DNA of 64,000 nt from Hormoscilla sp. GUM202 (GTDB lineage: Bacteria > Cyanobacteriota > Cyanobacteriia > Cyanobacteriales > Desertifilaceae): positions 62,001 to 126,000 of the forward strand of contig RFFC02000022.1 in NCBI GenBank assembly GCA_005518205.2, read 5' to 3'. Positions within the stretch are counted from its first letter, which is position 1, and every line of letters starts with the position of its first letter. The notes beneath the pieces were generated by a model that worked only from the letters and a program-made list of their open reading frames with translations, was not told where the DNA came from and did no database searches. Positions 51,417 through 60,515 of this stretch are shown one piece after another. Made by a program: the position numbers and the translations under genes.

Positions 51417-52340
51417 ATGAATTTTAGTCCCAATAGCAAAGTTTTAGTTCAGGGTGTTACAGAACCACTGGGTGGACGACATGCGGCTTTGATGAAAGCA
51501 TATGGCACAAATGTGGTTGCAGGTGTGAGTCCGGGTCATGGCGGACAGGAGTTGGAGGGAATTCCCATTTTTGAGCTGGTAGAACAGGCAACGGCGGCGG
51601 TGGGCACAATTGATACGACGCTGATCTTTGAGCCACCATACTCGGTGCTGGATGCTGCCTATGAGGCGATCGCATCGGGGATTCGGCAGATTATCATCAT
51701 TACTGCGGGGATGCCGCCTTTGGATATGGTGCGGCTGGTGCGGAAGGCGGAGGCAACGGAAACTCTGGTAGTCGGACCAAACTGTCCTGGCATCATACTG
51801 CCGGGAAAACTGCTGCTGGGAACTCATCCGACTCAACTCTATACTCCCGGTAAGGTGGGGTTGATTAGCTGCGCTGGCACCTTGACTTATGAGGTGGCTC
51901 TGGAGTTGACTAAAGCTGGGTTAGGTCAGTCCATCGGGGTGGGTATTGGCAGGGATGCGATCGTCGGTTCCTCTTTTGCCCAATGGCTACAAATATTGGA
52001 TGAGGATGAGAAGACCCAGGCGATCGTGTTAGTGGGGGAAATAGCTGGCAATGGAGGGGAGGAAGCGGCGGCCCGCTATATTAAAGAGGCGATCGATAAG
52101 CCAGTGGTGGCCTACATGGCGGGACAACAGGTTCCCCGGGAAAAGCTGCGGGGCCATGCAGGCACGGTGATAGCTGCGCAACTGTTAGCACAGGAGGGAA
52201 AAAAGAAGGCAACCGAACTCGGGGCAGATTTGGATCTGGCGGCGCGGAAAATAGAGGTTTTCCAGCGAGCAAAAATACCTTTGGCAGCACGTCCTGGGGA
52301 AATTGCCAAACTCCTGAAAAAGGTAATCAAGAAAAAGTAG
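51417..52340 (+). CDS. sucD: succinyl-CoA synthetase alpha subunit
   Basis: A 307-aa subunit that binds CoA and is phosphorylated on histidine during catalysis. From the ATG at 51417: MNFSPNSKVLVQGVTEPLGG, the CoA-binding YGTNVVAGVSPGHGGQ, VGPNCPGIILPGK and the active-site H247 in RGHAGTVIA. An in-frame start at 51399, 4 nt after AAGGAGG, would add six residues and is possible. The sucC stop is 15 nt upstream. Confidence 0.92.
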   Translation: MNFSPNSKVLVQGVTEPLGGRHAALMKAYGTNVVAGVSPGHGGQELEGIPIFELVEQATAAVGTIDTTLIFEPPYSVLDAAYEAIASGIRQIIIITAGMPPLDMVRLVRKAEATETLVVGPNCPGIILPGKLLLGTHPTQLYTPGKVGLISCAGTLTYEVALELTKAGLGQSIGVGIGRDAIVGSSFAQWLQILDEDEKTQAIVLVGEIAGNGGEEAAARYIKEAIDKPVVAYMAGQQVPREKLRGHAGTVIAAQLLAQEGKKKATELGADLDLAARKIEVFQRAKIPLAARPGEIAKLLKKVIKKK

Positions 52341-52357
52341 GCTTTTATTTAAGAGCA

Positions 52358-52972
52358 ATGGATAGCAACAACATCAAGGATAAATATGCGATCGTGCAAG
52401 GGGCGAAGATTCATTATCTGATAGCAGAGGATGCAACGGCCCCAACTGTGCTATTTTTACATGGAGCCAGTTTTAGTTCCCAAACCTGGCGCTCAATTGG
52501 CACTCTCAAATTATTAGCAGATCGCGGATATGGCGCAGTTGCTGTAGATTTGCCGGGGTATGGCAGTTCCCAGCGCATATCGGGCGATCGGGCAGAGTTT
52601 TTGCGGGAATTGATAGAGGTGCTAAAGTTAAATAAGCCGATATTAGTATCGCCATCGATGAGTGGAGGTTACAGCTTGCCTTTTGTGGTCAAACATTCAG
52701 AGAAATTGGGAGGTTTTATACCTATTGCGCCGGTAAATATTAGGGAACACGAGCAGGGACTGGAAGGGATAGAACTGCCGACTCTGGCAATTTGGGGCAG
52801 GAACGATCGGACAGTATCCATAGCAGAAGCAGATTTAATTGTCAGGCGGATGCCAAAGGCCCAAAAGGTCATATTAGCGAATGCAGGTCATGCATGCTAT
52901 ATGGGAGCAACGGATGAGTTTCACACCCAGTTACTAGAGTTTGTTTCCAATTGCGGTAAAGTAGAAAGGTGA
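52358..52972 (+). CDS. alpha/beta hydrolase (ABHD14-like)
   Basis: A 204-aa soluble hydrolase. It has the oxyanion segment FLHGASFSSQTW, nucleophile S100 in SPSMSGGYSLP (the variant elbow seen in the ABHD14/CIB group), D150 in WGRNDRTV and H178 in NAGHACYMG. Substrate unknown. It lies 17 nt after sucD on the same strand and may be co-transcribed. Confidence 0.85.
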   Translation: MDSNNIKDKYAIVQGAKIHYLIAEDATAPTVLFLHGASFSSQTWRSIGTLKLLADRGYGAVAVDLPGYGSSQRISGDRAEFLRELIEVLKLNKPILVSPSMSGGYSLPFVVKHSEKLGGFIPIAPVNIREHEQGLEGIELPTLAIWGRNDRTVSIAEADLIVRRMPKAQKVILANAGHACYMGATDEFHTQLLEFVSNCGKVER

Positions 52973-53158
52973 TTGTCATTGCGAGGGGGTATTAAAGGAG
53001 ATCGTATGTGCGGGAAATAAACTATCCCCCCGAAGCAATCTTCTGTAAGCATTAAAGCAGTATAACGGGACAGATGATATGAGAGTTTCTTAGGAATGAC
53101 AGGTTAATGGTATTTTCAGGTTAGGTGAATAAAAGTAAAAGGATATATGATACAGTAA

Positions 53159-54325
53159 ATGGAAATCAGAAAAACTCGAATGGAGGCGGTGCAGTCGCCG
53201 ATAATTCCGGTAGTCGGAGAACTGATCGAGAGTTGTCCGGGAACGATATCCTTGGGACAGGGTGTGGTCTATTATGGTCCCCCCCCAGAGGCGATCGCCC
53301 GTTTGGATAATTTCCTGGCGGACCCGGAAAATCATAAGTATAAACTGGTCCGAGGAATTCCCCCTTTGCTGGCAGCTATTGAGGCGAAACTGCAAGCTGA
53401 TAACGGCATGGAAATTAACGATCGCAACAGCATTGTGGTGACCGCAGGGGGAAATATGGCCTTTGTAAATGCGGTGCTGGCGATTACTGCCCCCGGAGAT
53501 GAGATTATTATCCAAACGCCTTATTATTTTAACCACGAAATGGCGATCGCGATCGGGGGTTGTCGCCCGGTGTTGGTGGGAACGGATGCAAATTATCAGT
53601 TGCGTCCCCAGGCGATCGCGGCAGCGATAACGGCGAAAACGCGGGCGGTGCTGACGGTTTCGCCGAATAATCCGACGGGGGCGATATATTCAGAAGCGGC
53701 GCTGCGGGAGGTGAATGAAATTTGTCGCAGTCGGGGGATTTACCACATCAGCGATGAAGCTTATGAATATTTTACCTATAATGGAGTGAAGCATGTTTCC
53801 CCAGGGTCATTTCCCGAAAGTAGGGATTACACGATTTCACTATACAGCCTTTCTAAAGCCTATGGGTTTGCGAGTTGGCGCATTGGTTATATGGTGATTC
53901 CCCAACATTTATTGGATGCGGTGAAGAAGATTCAGGATACAATTCTGATTTGTCCTCCCGTTATTTCCCAGTATGGGGCCCTGGGGGCGCTGTCCGTGGG
54001 CAAAGATTATTGTCAAGGGTACCTGGGGGCGATCGCATCGGTGCGACAGATGCTGCTAGAGTCATTGCAGGGGTTGTCAGGTTTATGTACGATCGGGCCT
54101 GCGGATGGGGCGTTCTATTTGTTTTTGAAGGTTAACAGTCAGATGGATGCTTTGGCATTGGTGAAAAGACTGATCCGGGAACATGGAGTAGCGGTGCTTC
54201 CGGGGGACACATTTGGGATGGAGGATGGATGCTACTTGCGGGTTGCTTACGGTGCGTTGCCAAAGGAAACGGCGGCGGAGGGAATTGAACGATTAGTGCG
54301 GGGTTTGCAGGCAATCTTGGGTTGA
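53159..54325 (+). CDS. class I/II pyridoxal-phosphate aminotransferase
   Basis: A 388-aa fold-type I aminotransferase. It has NNPTG (170-174), SDEAYEYF and the PLP lysine K233 in SLSKAYGFASWRIGY; the C-terminal Arg is in GCYLRVAYG. The subgroup resembles aspartate/aromatic aminotransferases, but the amino donor cannot be fixed by eye. Alternative start MEAVQSP lies 7 codons in. It stands 186 nt after the hydrolase. Confidence 0.88.
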   Translation: MEIRKTRMEAVQSPIIPVVGELIESCPGTISLGQGVVYYGPPPEAIARLDNFLADPENHKYKLVRGIPPLLAAIEAKLQADNGMEINDRNSIVVTAGGNMAFVNAVLAITAPGDEIIIQTPYYFNHEMAIAIGGCRPVLVGTDANYQLRPQAIAAAITAKTRAVLTVSPNNPTGAIYSEAALREVNEICRSRGIYHISDEAYEYFTYNGVKHVSPGSFPESRDYTISLYSLSKAYGFASWRIGYMVIPQHLLDAVKKIQDTILICPPVISQYGALGALSVGKDYCQGYLGAIASVRQMLLESLQGLSGLCTIGPADGAFYLFLKVNSQMDALALVKRLIREHGVAVLPGDTFGMEDGCYLRVAYGALPKETAAEGIERLVRGLQAILG

Positions 54326-54356
54326 TTGTGTTATCGTGGAGATAGAGAGGTGAAAG

Positions 54357-54614
54357 ATGAAAAAGGTGGAATTGCATGAATTGCAAGAGCAAGTGTTGTT
54401 GGCGGGAAAAGCCGGGTTATAGGTGCAGCAGAATGGCAAGTTGTTGGGATATTTTTACCCAGTATTGCAGCAGGATAAAGCAGAAGTAGATGCGCTGTGG
54501 AAACGCTGGGAAAAAGTGCTCGATCAGGTAATGGCAGAAACGGGACTAGATGAGGAAGGTTTGGTAGAAGCGTTAGCACCGAAAAAGGTGAAAAAACATG
54601 AAGTTAGTGCTTGA
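54357..54614 (+). pseudogene. small antitoxin with an in-frame amber stop
   Basis: From the ATG at 54357: MKKVELHELQEQVLLAGKAG, L, TAG (54420-54422), then VQQNGKLLGYFYPVLQQDKA, LWKRWEKVLDQVMAETGLDE to the TGA at 54612. The layout, with a C-terminal acidic helix and a PIN gene overlapping the end, is that of an antitoxin with an AbrB/Phd-like N-terminus. The stop is where relatives have Glu (LVEV/GLEV). No frameshift. The toxin gene that follows is truncated. Confidence 0.75.
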
Positions 54615-54642
54615 TGCTAATATTTCGATCGCTGACTACTGA
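54598..54642 (+). pseudogene. 5' remnant of a PIN-domain toxin
   Basis: An ATG 17 nt inside the antitoxin gene starts MKLVLDANISIADY, the first strand and first Asp of a PIN domain, then TGA at 54640-54642. Everything after residue 14 has been replaced by the next gene. It is the toxin that went with the broken antitoxin. Confidence 0.7.
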
Positions 54643-54645
54643 CAA

Positions 54646-55251
54646 ATGTGCTACAGTCAATTTAGCTTAGAAGATATCGAGACCAACTTGGGCATTACTT
54701 TTGCAAAGGAAGTTGGCTTGTTCGCCAACTGCCCTGAGATAGAATACAGCGAGTTACTCGAAAATATTTTGCAATATAACATTCCCTTAGCCCTAGAAAT
54801 AAATTCCCAGAAAGCGCGATCGGAAATGATTATATCTCCCATTCTTATCGAACTGAAAAAACAGTTATGCGATCGGATCAGTTTATTTTCCGGGAGAGAA
54901 TTTAATGTCGAGTCAGAAAAAGGATTGAATGGGTTTTGTGACTTTATTATTAGCTTATCCCCGGAACAGCTATTCATTAAAGCACCGGTGTTTGCGCTGG
55001 TAGAGGCAAAAAATGATAACATTCAATCGGGGTTAGCGCAATGTATGGCAGAAATGGTGGCGGCGCAGTTATTCAACGATCGTCACAACCAGAACATCAA
55101 GAAAATATATGGTGCTGTCACCACGGGAACTAACTGGAAATTTATGCAACTGGAAGGAAAGGTGATTTCTATTGATTTGAACGAGTATTTTCTGAACAAT
55201 GTCGGGAAGATTCTGGGAATTTTACGGAGTGGAATTGAGTCTAATATTTAG
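54646..55251 (+). CDS. hypothetical protein with a PD-(D/E)XK-like nuclease pattern
   Basis: A 201-aa protein, MCYSQFSLEDIETNLGITFA at the start. The pattern GLNGFCDFIISLSP (Asp) followed about 20 residues later by FALVEAKND (E-x-K) is that of PD-(D/E)XK nucleases, and similar proteins are common in cyanobacteria without known function. The first residues directly follow the truncated PIN gene. Catalytic activity is inferred only from the motif. Confidence 0.65.
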   Translation: MCYSQFSLEDIETNLGITFAKEVGLFANCPEIEYSELLENILQYNIPLALEINSQKARSEMIISPILIELKKQLCDRISLFSGREFNVESEKGLNGFCDFIISLSPEQLFIKAPVFALVEAKNDNIQSGLAQCMAEMVAAQLFNDRHNQNIKKIYGAVTTGTNWKFMQLEGKVISIDLNEYFLNNVGKILGILRSGIESNI

Positions 55252-55552
55252 GTAATTGCTCAAGATATTGGTGGTGAAGGAATATGGGTACTGCCGGTAC
55301 TGCATAGTTACTCGGGCCATCGGACTGGAGTGAACAGCCCTTGTACTGCCTCGGAATGCCTAACAGGACAAGAGCAATTTTTGAGGAGCGAAAACTTCTC
55401 AAATGCTTACGGGGTGGGGGGTTTTGACCTCGAAGTGGTGAGTCGGCAGCCGAGCGCCCGAATATGCAGTTGAGATGCGCGACAGCTGATTTTTTTCAAA
55501 ATCCCGCGCCCAGGGTTGACAAATTCGATAAATAAGTAGTAAGTTGGAAGAC
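55252..55552. other. spacer upstream of the IS66-like transposase
   Basis: 300 nt with no supported gene. It should hold the left end of the IS66-like element, but I could not match inverted ends with the sequence after 57100. Confidence 0.35.
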
Positions 55553-57100
55553 ATGACTAAGAATTGGCTTGCTGACCTCGACCAAGACACAGAGAATCTC
55601 GACCCAAAAAGTCGGGAAGTTTTGCAGCGGTTACTCAATTACCTAGAAGACCTATACAGCCAAAACCTTGAATTGAAAGCTGACAATCAACGATTGAGAG
55701 ATGAAATAGCCGCGCTCAAAGGGCACAAGGGAAAACCTGACATCAAACCTCAAGCCAAAGCTGATACTTCTAAAGCTGATACTTCTGCGGAGGCCAAACC
55801 AGAGCAGCCCAATAGTCGAGAGCGAAAAAAGAAAAAACCGAAAACCCCCCCCCAGGAACGTCGCCAACTTATTCATATTGACAGAGAAGAGGTTATCAAA
55901 CTGGCTCGGAGTAACTTGCCGTCAGATATCACCCATAGAGGCTACCGAGAAGTAACAATTCAAAATATTATATTTAAAACAGACACGGTTATTTATCGAC
56001 TAGAAAGACTCTATTCACCTAGTACGGAGAAATTTTACGAAGCCCAGTTGCCGCAAGGATTAAAAGGCAAATCTTACGGGAGTGAACTCGAAGCATTTGT
56101 TCTCACTTTGTATTATCAGTTACGAGTGCCAGAAGAAAAGATTCTTAAATTGTTGCAGTCTCAGGGAATAGTAATCTCGGCGGGAAAAATATCTAACTTA
56201 ATAACTCGGCAATATTTAAGAGAATTTACTGAAGAACGAAATGCTATTTTAGAAGCGGGACTGGGCAGTACCAGTTATCACCAAATTGATGATACGGGGA
56301 TGCGGGTTAATGGGAAAAATTGCTATGTATTCACACTCTGCAATCCTTACTATAGCAGTTTTTTTACCAGAGAGCGCAAAAACTCTGAAACAGTTCTCCA
56401 AATGTTAAACGAATTGCAGTTGGATCCAACTGAATTAGCAGTTGTTCAATCAGATGATTTAGTTGACAGTATTTTGCCTGACAAGAAGAAAAAGCAGCTC
56501 GGGGACTACATAGATATTTTGGTGGCTGATGACGCGGGACAATTTCACAACCAGACGAACCATCGTAGTTTATGCTGGATTCATGAAGGACGACACTACG
56601 AAAAGCTGACTCCTCTGGTTCCCTCTCATCAAAAAAGCCTGGCACAATTTCTCTCTTATTTTTGGATTTACTATTATCAACTCAAAGCCTATCAACAGCA
56701 AAGCACAGAAGAGCAGCGACAACAAAAACTGTTGCTTGAAACCGAATTTGACAAATTGTTTTCCCGTCAAACCGGATACAGTGCTTTAGATCATAGAATT
56801 GATTTAACAAAACAGAAGAAGCCTTATTTACTATTAGTTCTAGATTTTCCTGAAGTTCCTCTTGACAATAATGAGGCAGAGCGGACAGTCCGGGAGTATG
56901 TGATTAAGCGCAAAATCTCCAATGGAACCCGCACTCTACAGGGGACTCAGGCGTGGGAAGTGTTTTTGGCTCTGGTTGACACCTGCCGCAAAAACGGAGT
57001 GAATTTTTATTCGTACATTAAGGATCGAATTTCCAAATCTTTCAAGATGCCAGCGTTGTCCACGCTAATTCAACAGATGCAGCCGCCAAAACCAACATAA
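55553..57100 (+). CDS. IS66-like transposase
   Basis: A 515-aa protein from the ATG at 55553. The N-terminus is a coiled coil (YSQNLELKADNQRLRDEIAA) and a Lys/Pro-rich linker (RERKKKKPKTPPQERRQ). The DDE core has QIDDTGMRVNGKNCYVF, LVADDAGQFHNQTN and VPLDNNEAERTVREYVIKRK, the last being the IS66 hallmark. Full length and open. The accessory genes tnpA and tnpB of classical IS66 elements are absent, as in the single-gene subgroup. An in-frame ATG at 55544 adds three residues. Confidence 0.85.
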   Translation: MTKNWLADLDQDTENLDPKSREVLQRLLNYLEDLYSQNLELKADNQRLRDEIAALKGHKGKPDIKPQAKADTSKADTSAEAKPEQPNSRERKKKKPKTPPQERRQLIHIDREEVIKLARSNLPSDITHRGYREVTIQNIIFKTDTVIYRLERLYSPSTEKFYEAQLPQGLKGKSYGSELEAFVLTLYYQLRVPEEKILKLLQSQGIVISAGKISNLITRQYLREFTEERNAILEAGLGSTSYHQIDDTGMRVNGKNCYVFTLCNPYYSSFFTRERKNSETVLQMLNELQLDPTELAVVQSDDLVDSILPDKKKKQLGDYIDILVADDAGQFHNQTNHRSLCWIHEGRHYEKLTPLVPSHQKSLAQFLSYFWIYYYQLKAYQQQSTEEQRQQKLLLETEFDKLFSRQTGYSALDHRIDLTKQKKPYLLLVLDFPEVPLDNNEAERTVREYVIKRKISNGTRTLQGTQAWEVFLALVDTCRKNGVNFYSYIKDRISKSFKMPALSTLIQQMQPPKPT

Positions 57101-57300
57101 ACATAAACCATTGACTCCAAGTCTCGCTTGTGTAGTTTCCACCTAAGCACCAAGGGTGTTACAGCTCCTTGTTATAAAGGACAGACTCATTAAGTGCGAC
57201 ATCAGCTCCTGTTTAAAAAGCTGCAGGAGCTACTCTCGTGTGGAAATCACTCCCCACCAACATATTGAGCAACTTCATATTTAGTATTGCAATTCCCAAT

Positions 57301-57490
57301 CAGTTGGCGATCAGTTGGCGATCAGTTGGCGATCGCATAATTTCCTTTCTTCGCTGTCAGCCCGCCGGGGGTTCAAACCCCCGGCTAATAGCTAAAGTGG
57401 GTTAAAACCCACTGGAAGCCTTGTCTAGAAAGCGTTTTACCCTCGTTCCTAGGCTCCGCCTGGGAACGATTTCTAGAGGCAGAGCCTCTA
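57301..57490. repeat. tandem AGTTGGCGATC and palindromic repeat cluster
   Basis: AGTTGGCGATC occurs three times in a row at about 57302-57334. GGGGGTTCAAACCCCC and GTGGGTTAAAACCCAC palindromes follow (57367-57412), then a segment that is the reverse complement of 7775-7820, and the GTTCCTAGGCTCCGCCTGGG-AAC palindrome. No gene. Confidence 0.7.
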
Positions 57491-57945
57491 GTTTACAATG
57501 GTGCAAAGTTGAAACAGACTAATAGAATAATGCTTAAAAATTGTAGACAACCCTGATAAAATGGTATAACATTATTTTTATTGATTGTGATTATAGCAAA
57601 GGAAAGAGATATCTGGTATTTGGGATTATGGAATTTTTTTGAAGGGCGATCTCCGTGATGGACGTACATTGGCGATCGCATTTATGTAGGGGCACGGCAT
57701 CAACAGATTATCGGTTAATCTTATCAATGTAATACGGGTGTGGTAAGTCATTCTCAATAAATTAAATAATTGATCGAGAAAGAGGTCGGGATTTTTGTCA
57801 ACCCCGTTGAGGATGCTAAGTCTCATAATCTTTGTACCATAAGGGTTTTAAGATTGTAAAGAATTATGCGAGTAATGGTAAACTTTTGCAAGGGGGTTTG
57901 GGGGGATCCGCCTGTGCAACAAATGCATGACCACTTTATTCTGGA

Positions 57946-57993
57946 AGACTCTCTAACGGAGTCAAGGGAGTCCCTGACTTCGTTAGAGAGTGC
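57946..57993. repeat. large hairpin ACTCTCTAACG...CGTTAGAGAGT
   Basis: ACTCTCTAACG with AGTCA pairs across a short centre with TGACT and CGTTAGAGAGT, about 16 bp in total. It stands just before a 21-bp tandem array. Termination of the minus-strand DGQHR transcript is possible but there is no T-tract. Confidence 0.5.
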
Positions 57994-58009
57994 CTAACTG
58001 CTGAAGTGA

Positions 58010-58190
58010 ACTGTCTGATTACTGAAGTGAAGTGCCGCACTCAGTCGTAAAAGTCCCTGACTACTGAGGTGAAGTCCCTGACTACTGAGGTGAAGTCCCT
58101 GACTACTGAGGTGAAGTCCCTGACTCAGTCGGGGAAGTCCCGCATTCAGTTGGGGGACTCTATGACTGAGTCGGGGGACTCTATCCCCCA
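58010..58190. repeat. 21-bp tandem repeat array
   Basis: CTGACTACTGAGGTGAAGTC-C is repeated exactly at 58057, 58078 and 58099, with degenerate units before and after. A long minus-strand frame across it (GLHLSSQGLHLSSQ) is the repeat itself. It lies directly downstream of the DGQHR gene. The rest of 57101-58238 holds no supported gene. Confidence 0.85.
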
Positions 58191-58238
58191 ACCCCTAATT
58201 CCTCGACTGAGCGTGAAACAAACGGTATGACGCTAACC

Positions 58239-60515
58239 CTAGCGCAGACGGTTCAAGATATTATCAGCATTGGCAAATTCCCCTAAACTGGCAAAGATAT
58301 TCTGCTTACATTTTTCCTTTACCTCTGTCTCCTTTGAATCTTTTTCTTCCTTGAGATTTTGCTCGATTTCTATTTGCGACTTACCTTCACCCTTTAGCCT
58401 AGCTTCTAGCAGCGAAATTTCTTGCTGAAATTCTGTTGAGTTGAGGGATGTTTTAACAGCAGACTCTACGTATTGCTCCTCGCGCAGATCGATAATCATC
58501 TTTATCAGATTCGGTAGCTCCTGCCTATACGCATCTGCTATTGAAGGGTCACTAGCCGTGTCTAATTTCTTTAAGAGTGCCTGATAAGCATGTTTCGAGT
58601 GGACAATCTCCAAAATCGCATAGCGAAAGAAAGCCCACTGGCTCGCATCAAGATTTTTAACACTCTGGGCAAGCAGTCCTCGGAGACTAGGTTTATTTGG
58701 ATCGAATACTCGGGCTCTTTCTTCCTTGACAAAACCCTTGAGAGTACGATGCTCAACTTCCGAGTCCGAAGAGAAGTAGGTGTTGAGCGCAGTCAGGTAC
58801 ATGCTGGAGACAAATTCTACGATCGGAATACGCAGATCGTATTCTGTGCTTGAATAATTTAGCATAAGCTCAACAACTGAATGAACCGCCATTAAGTACC
58901 CCAGTTGAAAAGCTTGTGTGGAAATCGTCTCATAAATCCACTTAGCGCAGTCAAGTAACTCTTTTCTCTCTGGTTCATTACCTTCTGTGGAGAAGAAGCT
59001 ATTATAATCTATATTAAACAACCTTGCCGCTCTTCGCTGCTCGATCTCATCTTTGTACTGCTTGAGCCGAGAAGAAGCCTCTTCAGCATCACTTAGCTGA
59101 TTTCTAACGTAATCTCCGATATCTTCTTCCCTGAGTCGATCCTCCCGATCGCTCAGTCGCTGCTTGTGTTCTTCAAAAACTTTTCTGACTCCACTGCCTT
59201 CAAACAGGAGGCTGTAGCACTTGCGCTGGATGGGATCTGCTCTCAAGTTTGGCTCTAATAAACGAGTGCGTAAAGCTCTCATTTCTGCGTTGTGAACGGC
59301 GAAAGGTCGAAAACTATCGAAAAATGGCAGCATCACGGCATCCAAAATCTTGGCTAATAGCTTGACAGCTTCTTCCACTTCCTCAGCAGGGTGATATCTC
59401 CCAGAACGTCGGGAAAGTGAAGACCACTTCTGGAGTTTAGTCCCCTTCAAAATCGCAGCCGGTCGCTTTGAGTTAAGAGTCCTTCTCCCATCTGCAACAT
59501 TTTTTGTCTGGTCTAGTTTGAACGCATCTGGTATCCCGAAGGCAACTGCTGCGTGCATCTTGTGCAAAGCTACAGCAGAAGTATATTCAAGTTGACCGGC
59601 TACCACTTCAGTGGATACTGCATCTCCATAGGCGAAAGAATAGATGCGAGCAACTGAGACGTTTGACTCGTCACGATCTTTGAGTACGGATAGAGTTTCG
59701 CGCATCATCCTCGCTGCTAAGTCCTCGTCATCCAGCAGGAGTTCGCGCGATCGACTGACTTGCTTGGCTTTCTTATTTACGACTACAAATATCTCGCCGC
59801 ACACAGCTTGCAGAGTAATTCCCTTCTGCTTGCATATTTCATTCCCTTCATGTATGTCCGGAAAAAAAACAACGCATACAGGTAGTTCAATGTTTTTAAT
59901 TGCACTTTCCGTGAGGACAAGATGATTGTAAAAACCAGCATAATTATTCCCATCCCAGCTCTTATTAATCTGTCGGTGTAATGCTAAAACTGCCATAGCA
60001 CGGTGTTGACCGTCTACAATGATGAAGGCTGTTTTTGAACGATTATACTTGATAATTCCCAGAGGACTAACCTGACCTGCAATTACAGTCTTCTCAAAAT
60101 CAAAGAAATCTCCAAAGCTGACCGCTTCTTCCTTCTGATTCCTGGGAACCGGATAGTAAGGCATAATACCAGTTTTTTCTGCCTTCTTGGGTGCTATCAC
60201 TGCCAGTATTGGTGGGAAAAATCGTGCGAAATCTCCTGACTCCCCAAGTAAATATGGGACGATCAGCTCGTGGACAACCCGAGAATCATCTAGATCGCGC
60301 TGTATAAGTTCATCAAAAGTCATTTCTTCGATATTCAATACTTCACGCCAAGGCACCATCTGGTCGGCCAGCGCATTTTCCCAACTCCCCTCCGATCCCG
60401 GTTTCATTTTTGTCAACAAAAATTGAGCGCGTACTCGGTTCTCTTCCGCACCGATAGTAAACTCGCCGTAAGTCCCGTAAATTGGATCCTTTTGTACTTC
60501 AAAGCTAAATGACAT
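58239..60515 (-). CDS. large DGQHR-domain protein (DndB-related superfamily), orphan
   Basis: A 758-aa protein from the ATG at 60515, with GGGAG 9 nt upstream; a GTG at 60530 is possible. Residues 168-172 are DGQHR, within AFIIVDGQHRAMAVLALHRQ, the mark of the superfamily that includes DndB, the regulator of DNA phosphorothioation. The next segment has VCVVFFPDIHEGNEICKQ and VVVNKKAKQVSRSRELLLDD. The middle (about 350-560) is not recognised, and the last 100 residues are a charged coiled coil (LEARLKGEGKSQIEIEQNLK). Classical DndB is about 350 aa, so this is a long version. dndA, C, D and E and restriction partners are not in the window. Role unknown; a nucleic-acid or defence-related task is inferred from family only. 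Confidence 0.8.
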   Translation of the reverse strand: MSFSFEVQKDPIYGTYGEFTIGAEENRVRAQFLLTKMKPGSEGSWENALADQMVPWREVLNIEEMTFDELIQRDLDDSRVVHELIVPYLLGESGDFARFFPPILAVIAPKKAEKTGIMPYYPVPRNQKEEAVSFGDFFDFEKTVIAGQVSPLGIIKYNRSKTAFIIVDGQHRAMAVLALHRQINKSWDGNNYAGFYNHLVLTESAIKNIELPVCVVFFPDIHEGNEICKQKGITLQAVCGEIFVVVNKKAKQVSRSRELLLDDEDLAARMMRETLSVLKDRDESNVSVARIYSFAYGDAVSTEVVAGQLEYTSAVALHKMHAAVAFGIPDAFKLDQTKNVADGRRTLNSKRPAAILKGTKLQKWSSLSRRSGRYHPAEEVEEAVKLLAKILDAVMLPFFDSFRPFAVHNAEMRALRTRLLEPNLRADPIQRKCYSLLFEGSGVRKVFEEHKQRLSDREDRLREEDIGDYVRNQLSDAEEASSRLKQYKDEIEQRRAARLFNIDYNSFFSTEGNEPERKELLDCAKWIYETISTQAFQLGYLMAVHSVVELMLNYSSTEYDLRIPIVEFVSSMYLTALNTYFSSDSEVEHRTLKGFVKEERARVFDPNKPSLRGLLAQSVKNLDASQWAFFRYAILEIVHSKHAYQALLKKLDTASDPSIADAYRQELPNLIKMIIDLREEQYVESAVKTSLNSTEFQQEISLLEARLKGEGKSQIEIEQNLKEEKDSKETEVKEKCKQNIFASLGEFANADNILNRLR

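Noticed and set aside
57361..57400. GGGTTCAAACCC resembling a tRNA T-arm
   Set aside because: It is part of two palindromes of a repeat family; no acceptor, D or anticodon arms can be drawn. No tRNA gene was found in the window.
57994..58191. Minus-strand frame with GLHLSSQ repeats
   Set aside because: Translation of the 21-bp array; no ribosome-binding site and unrelated ends.
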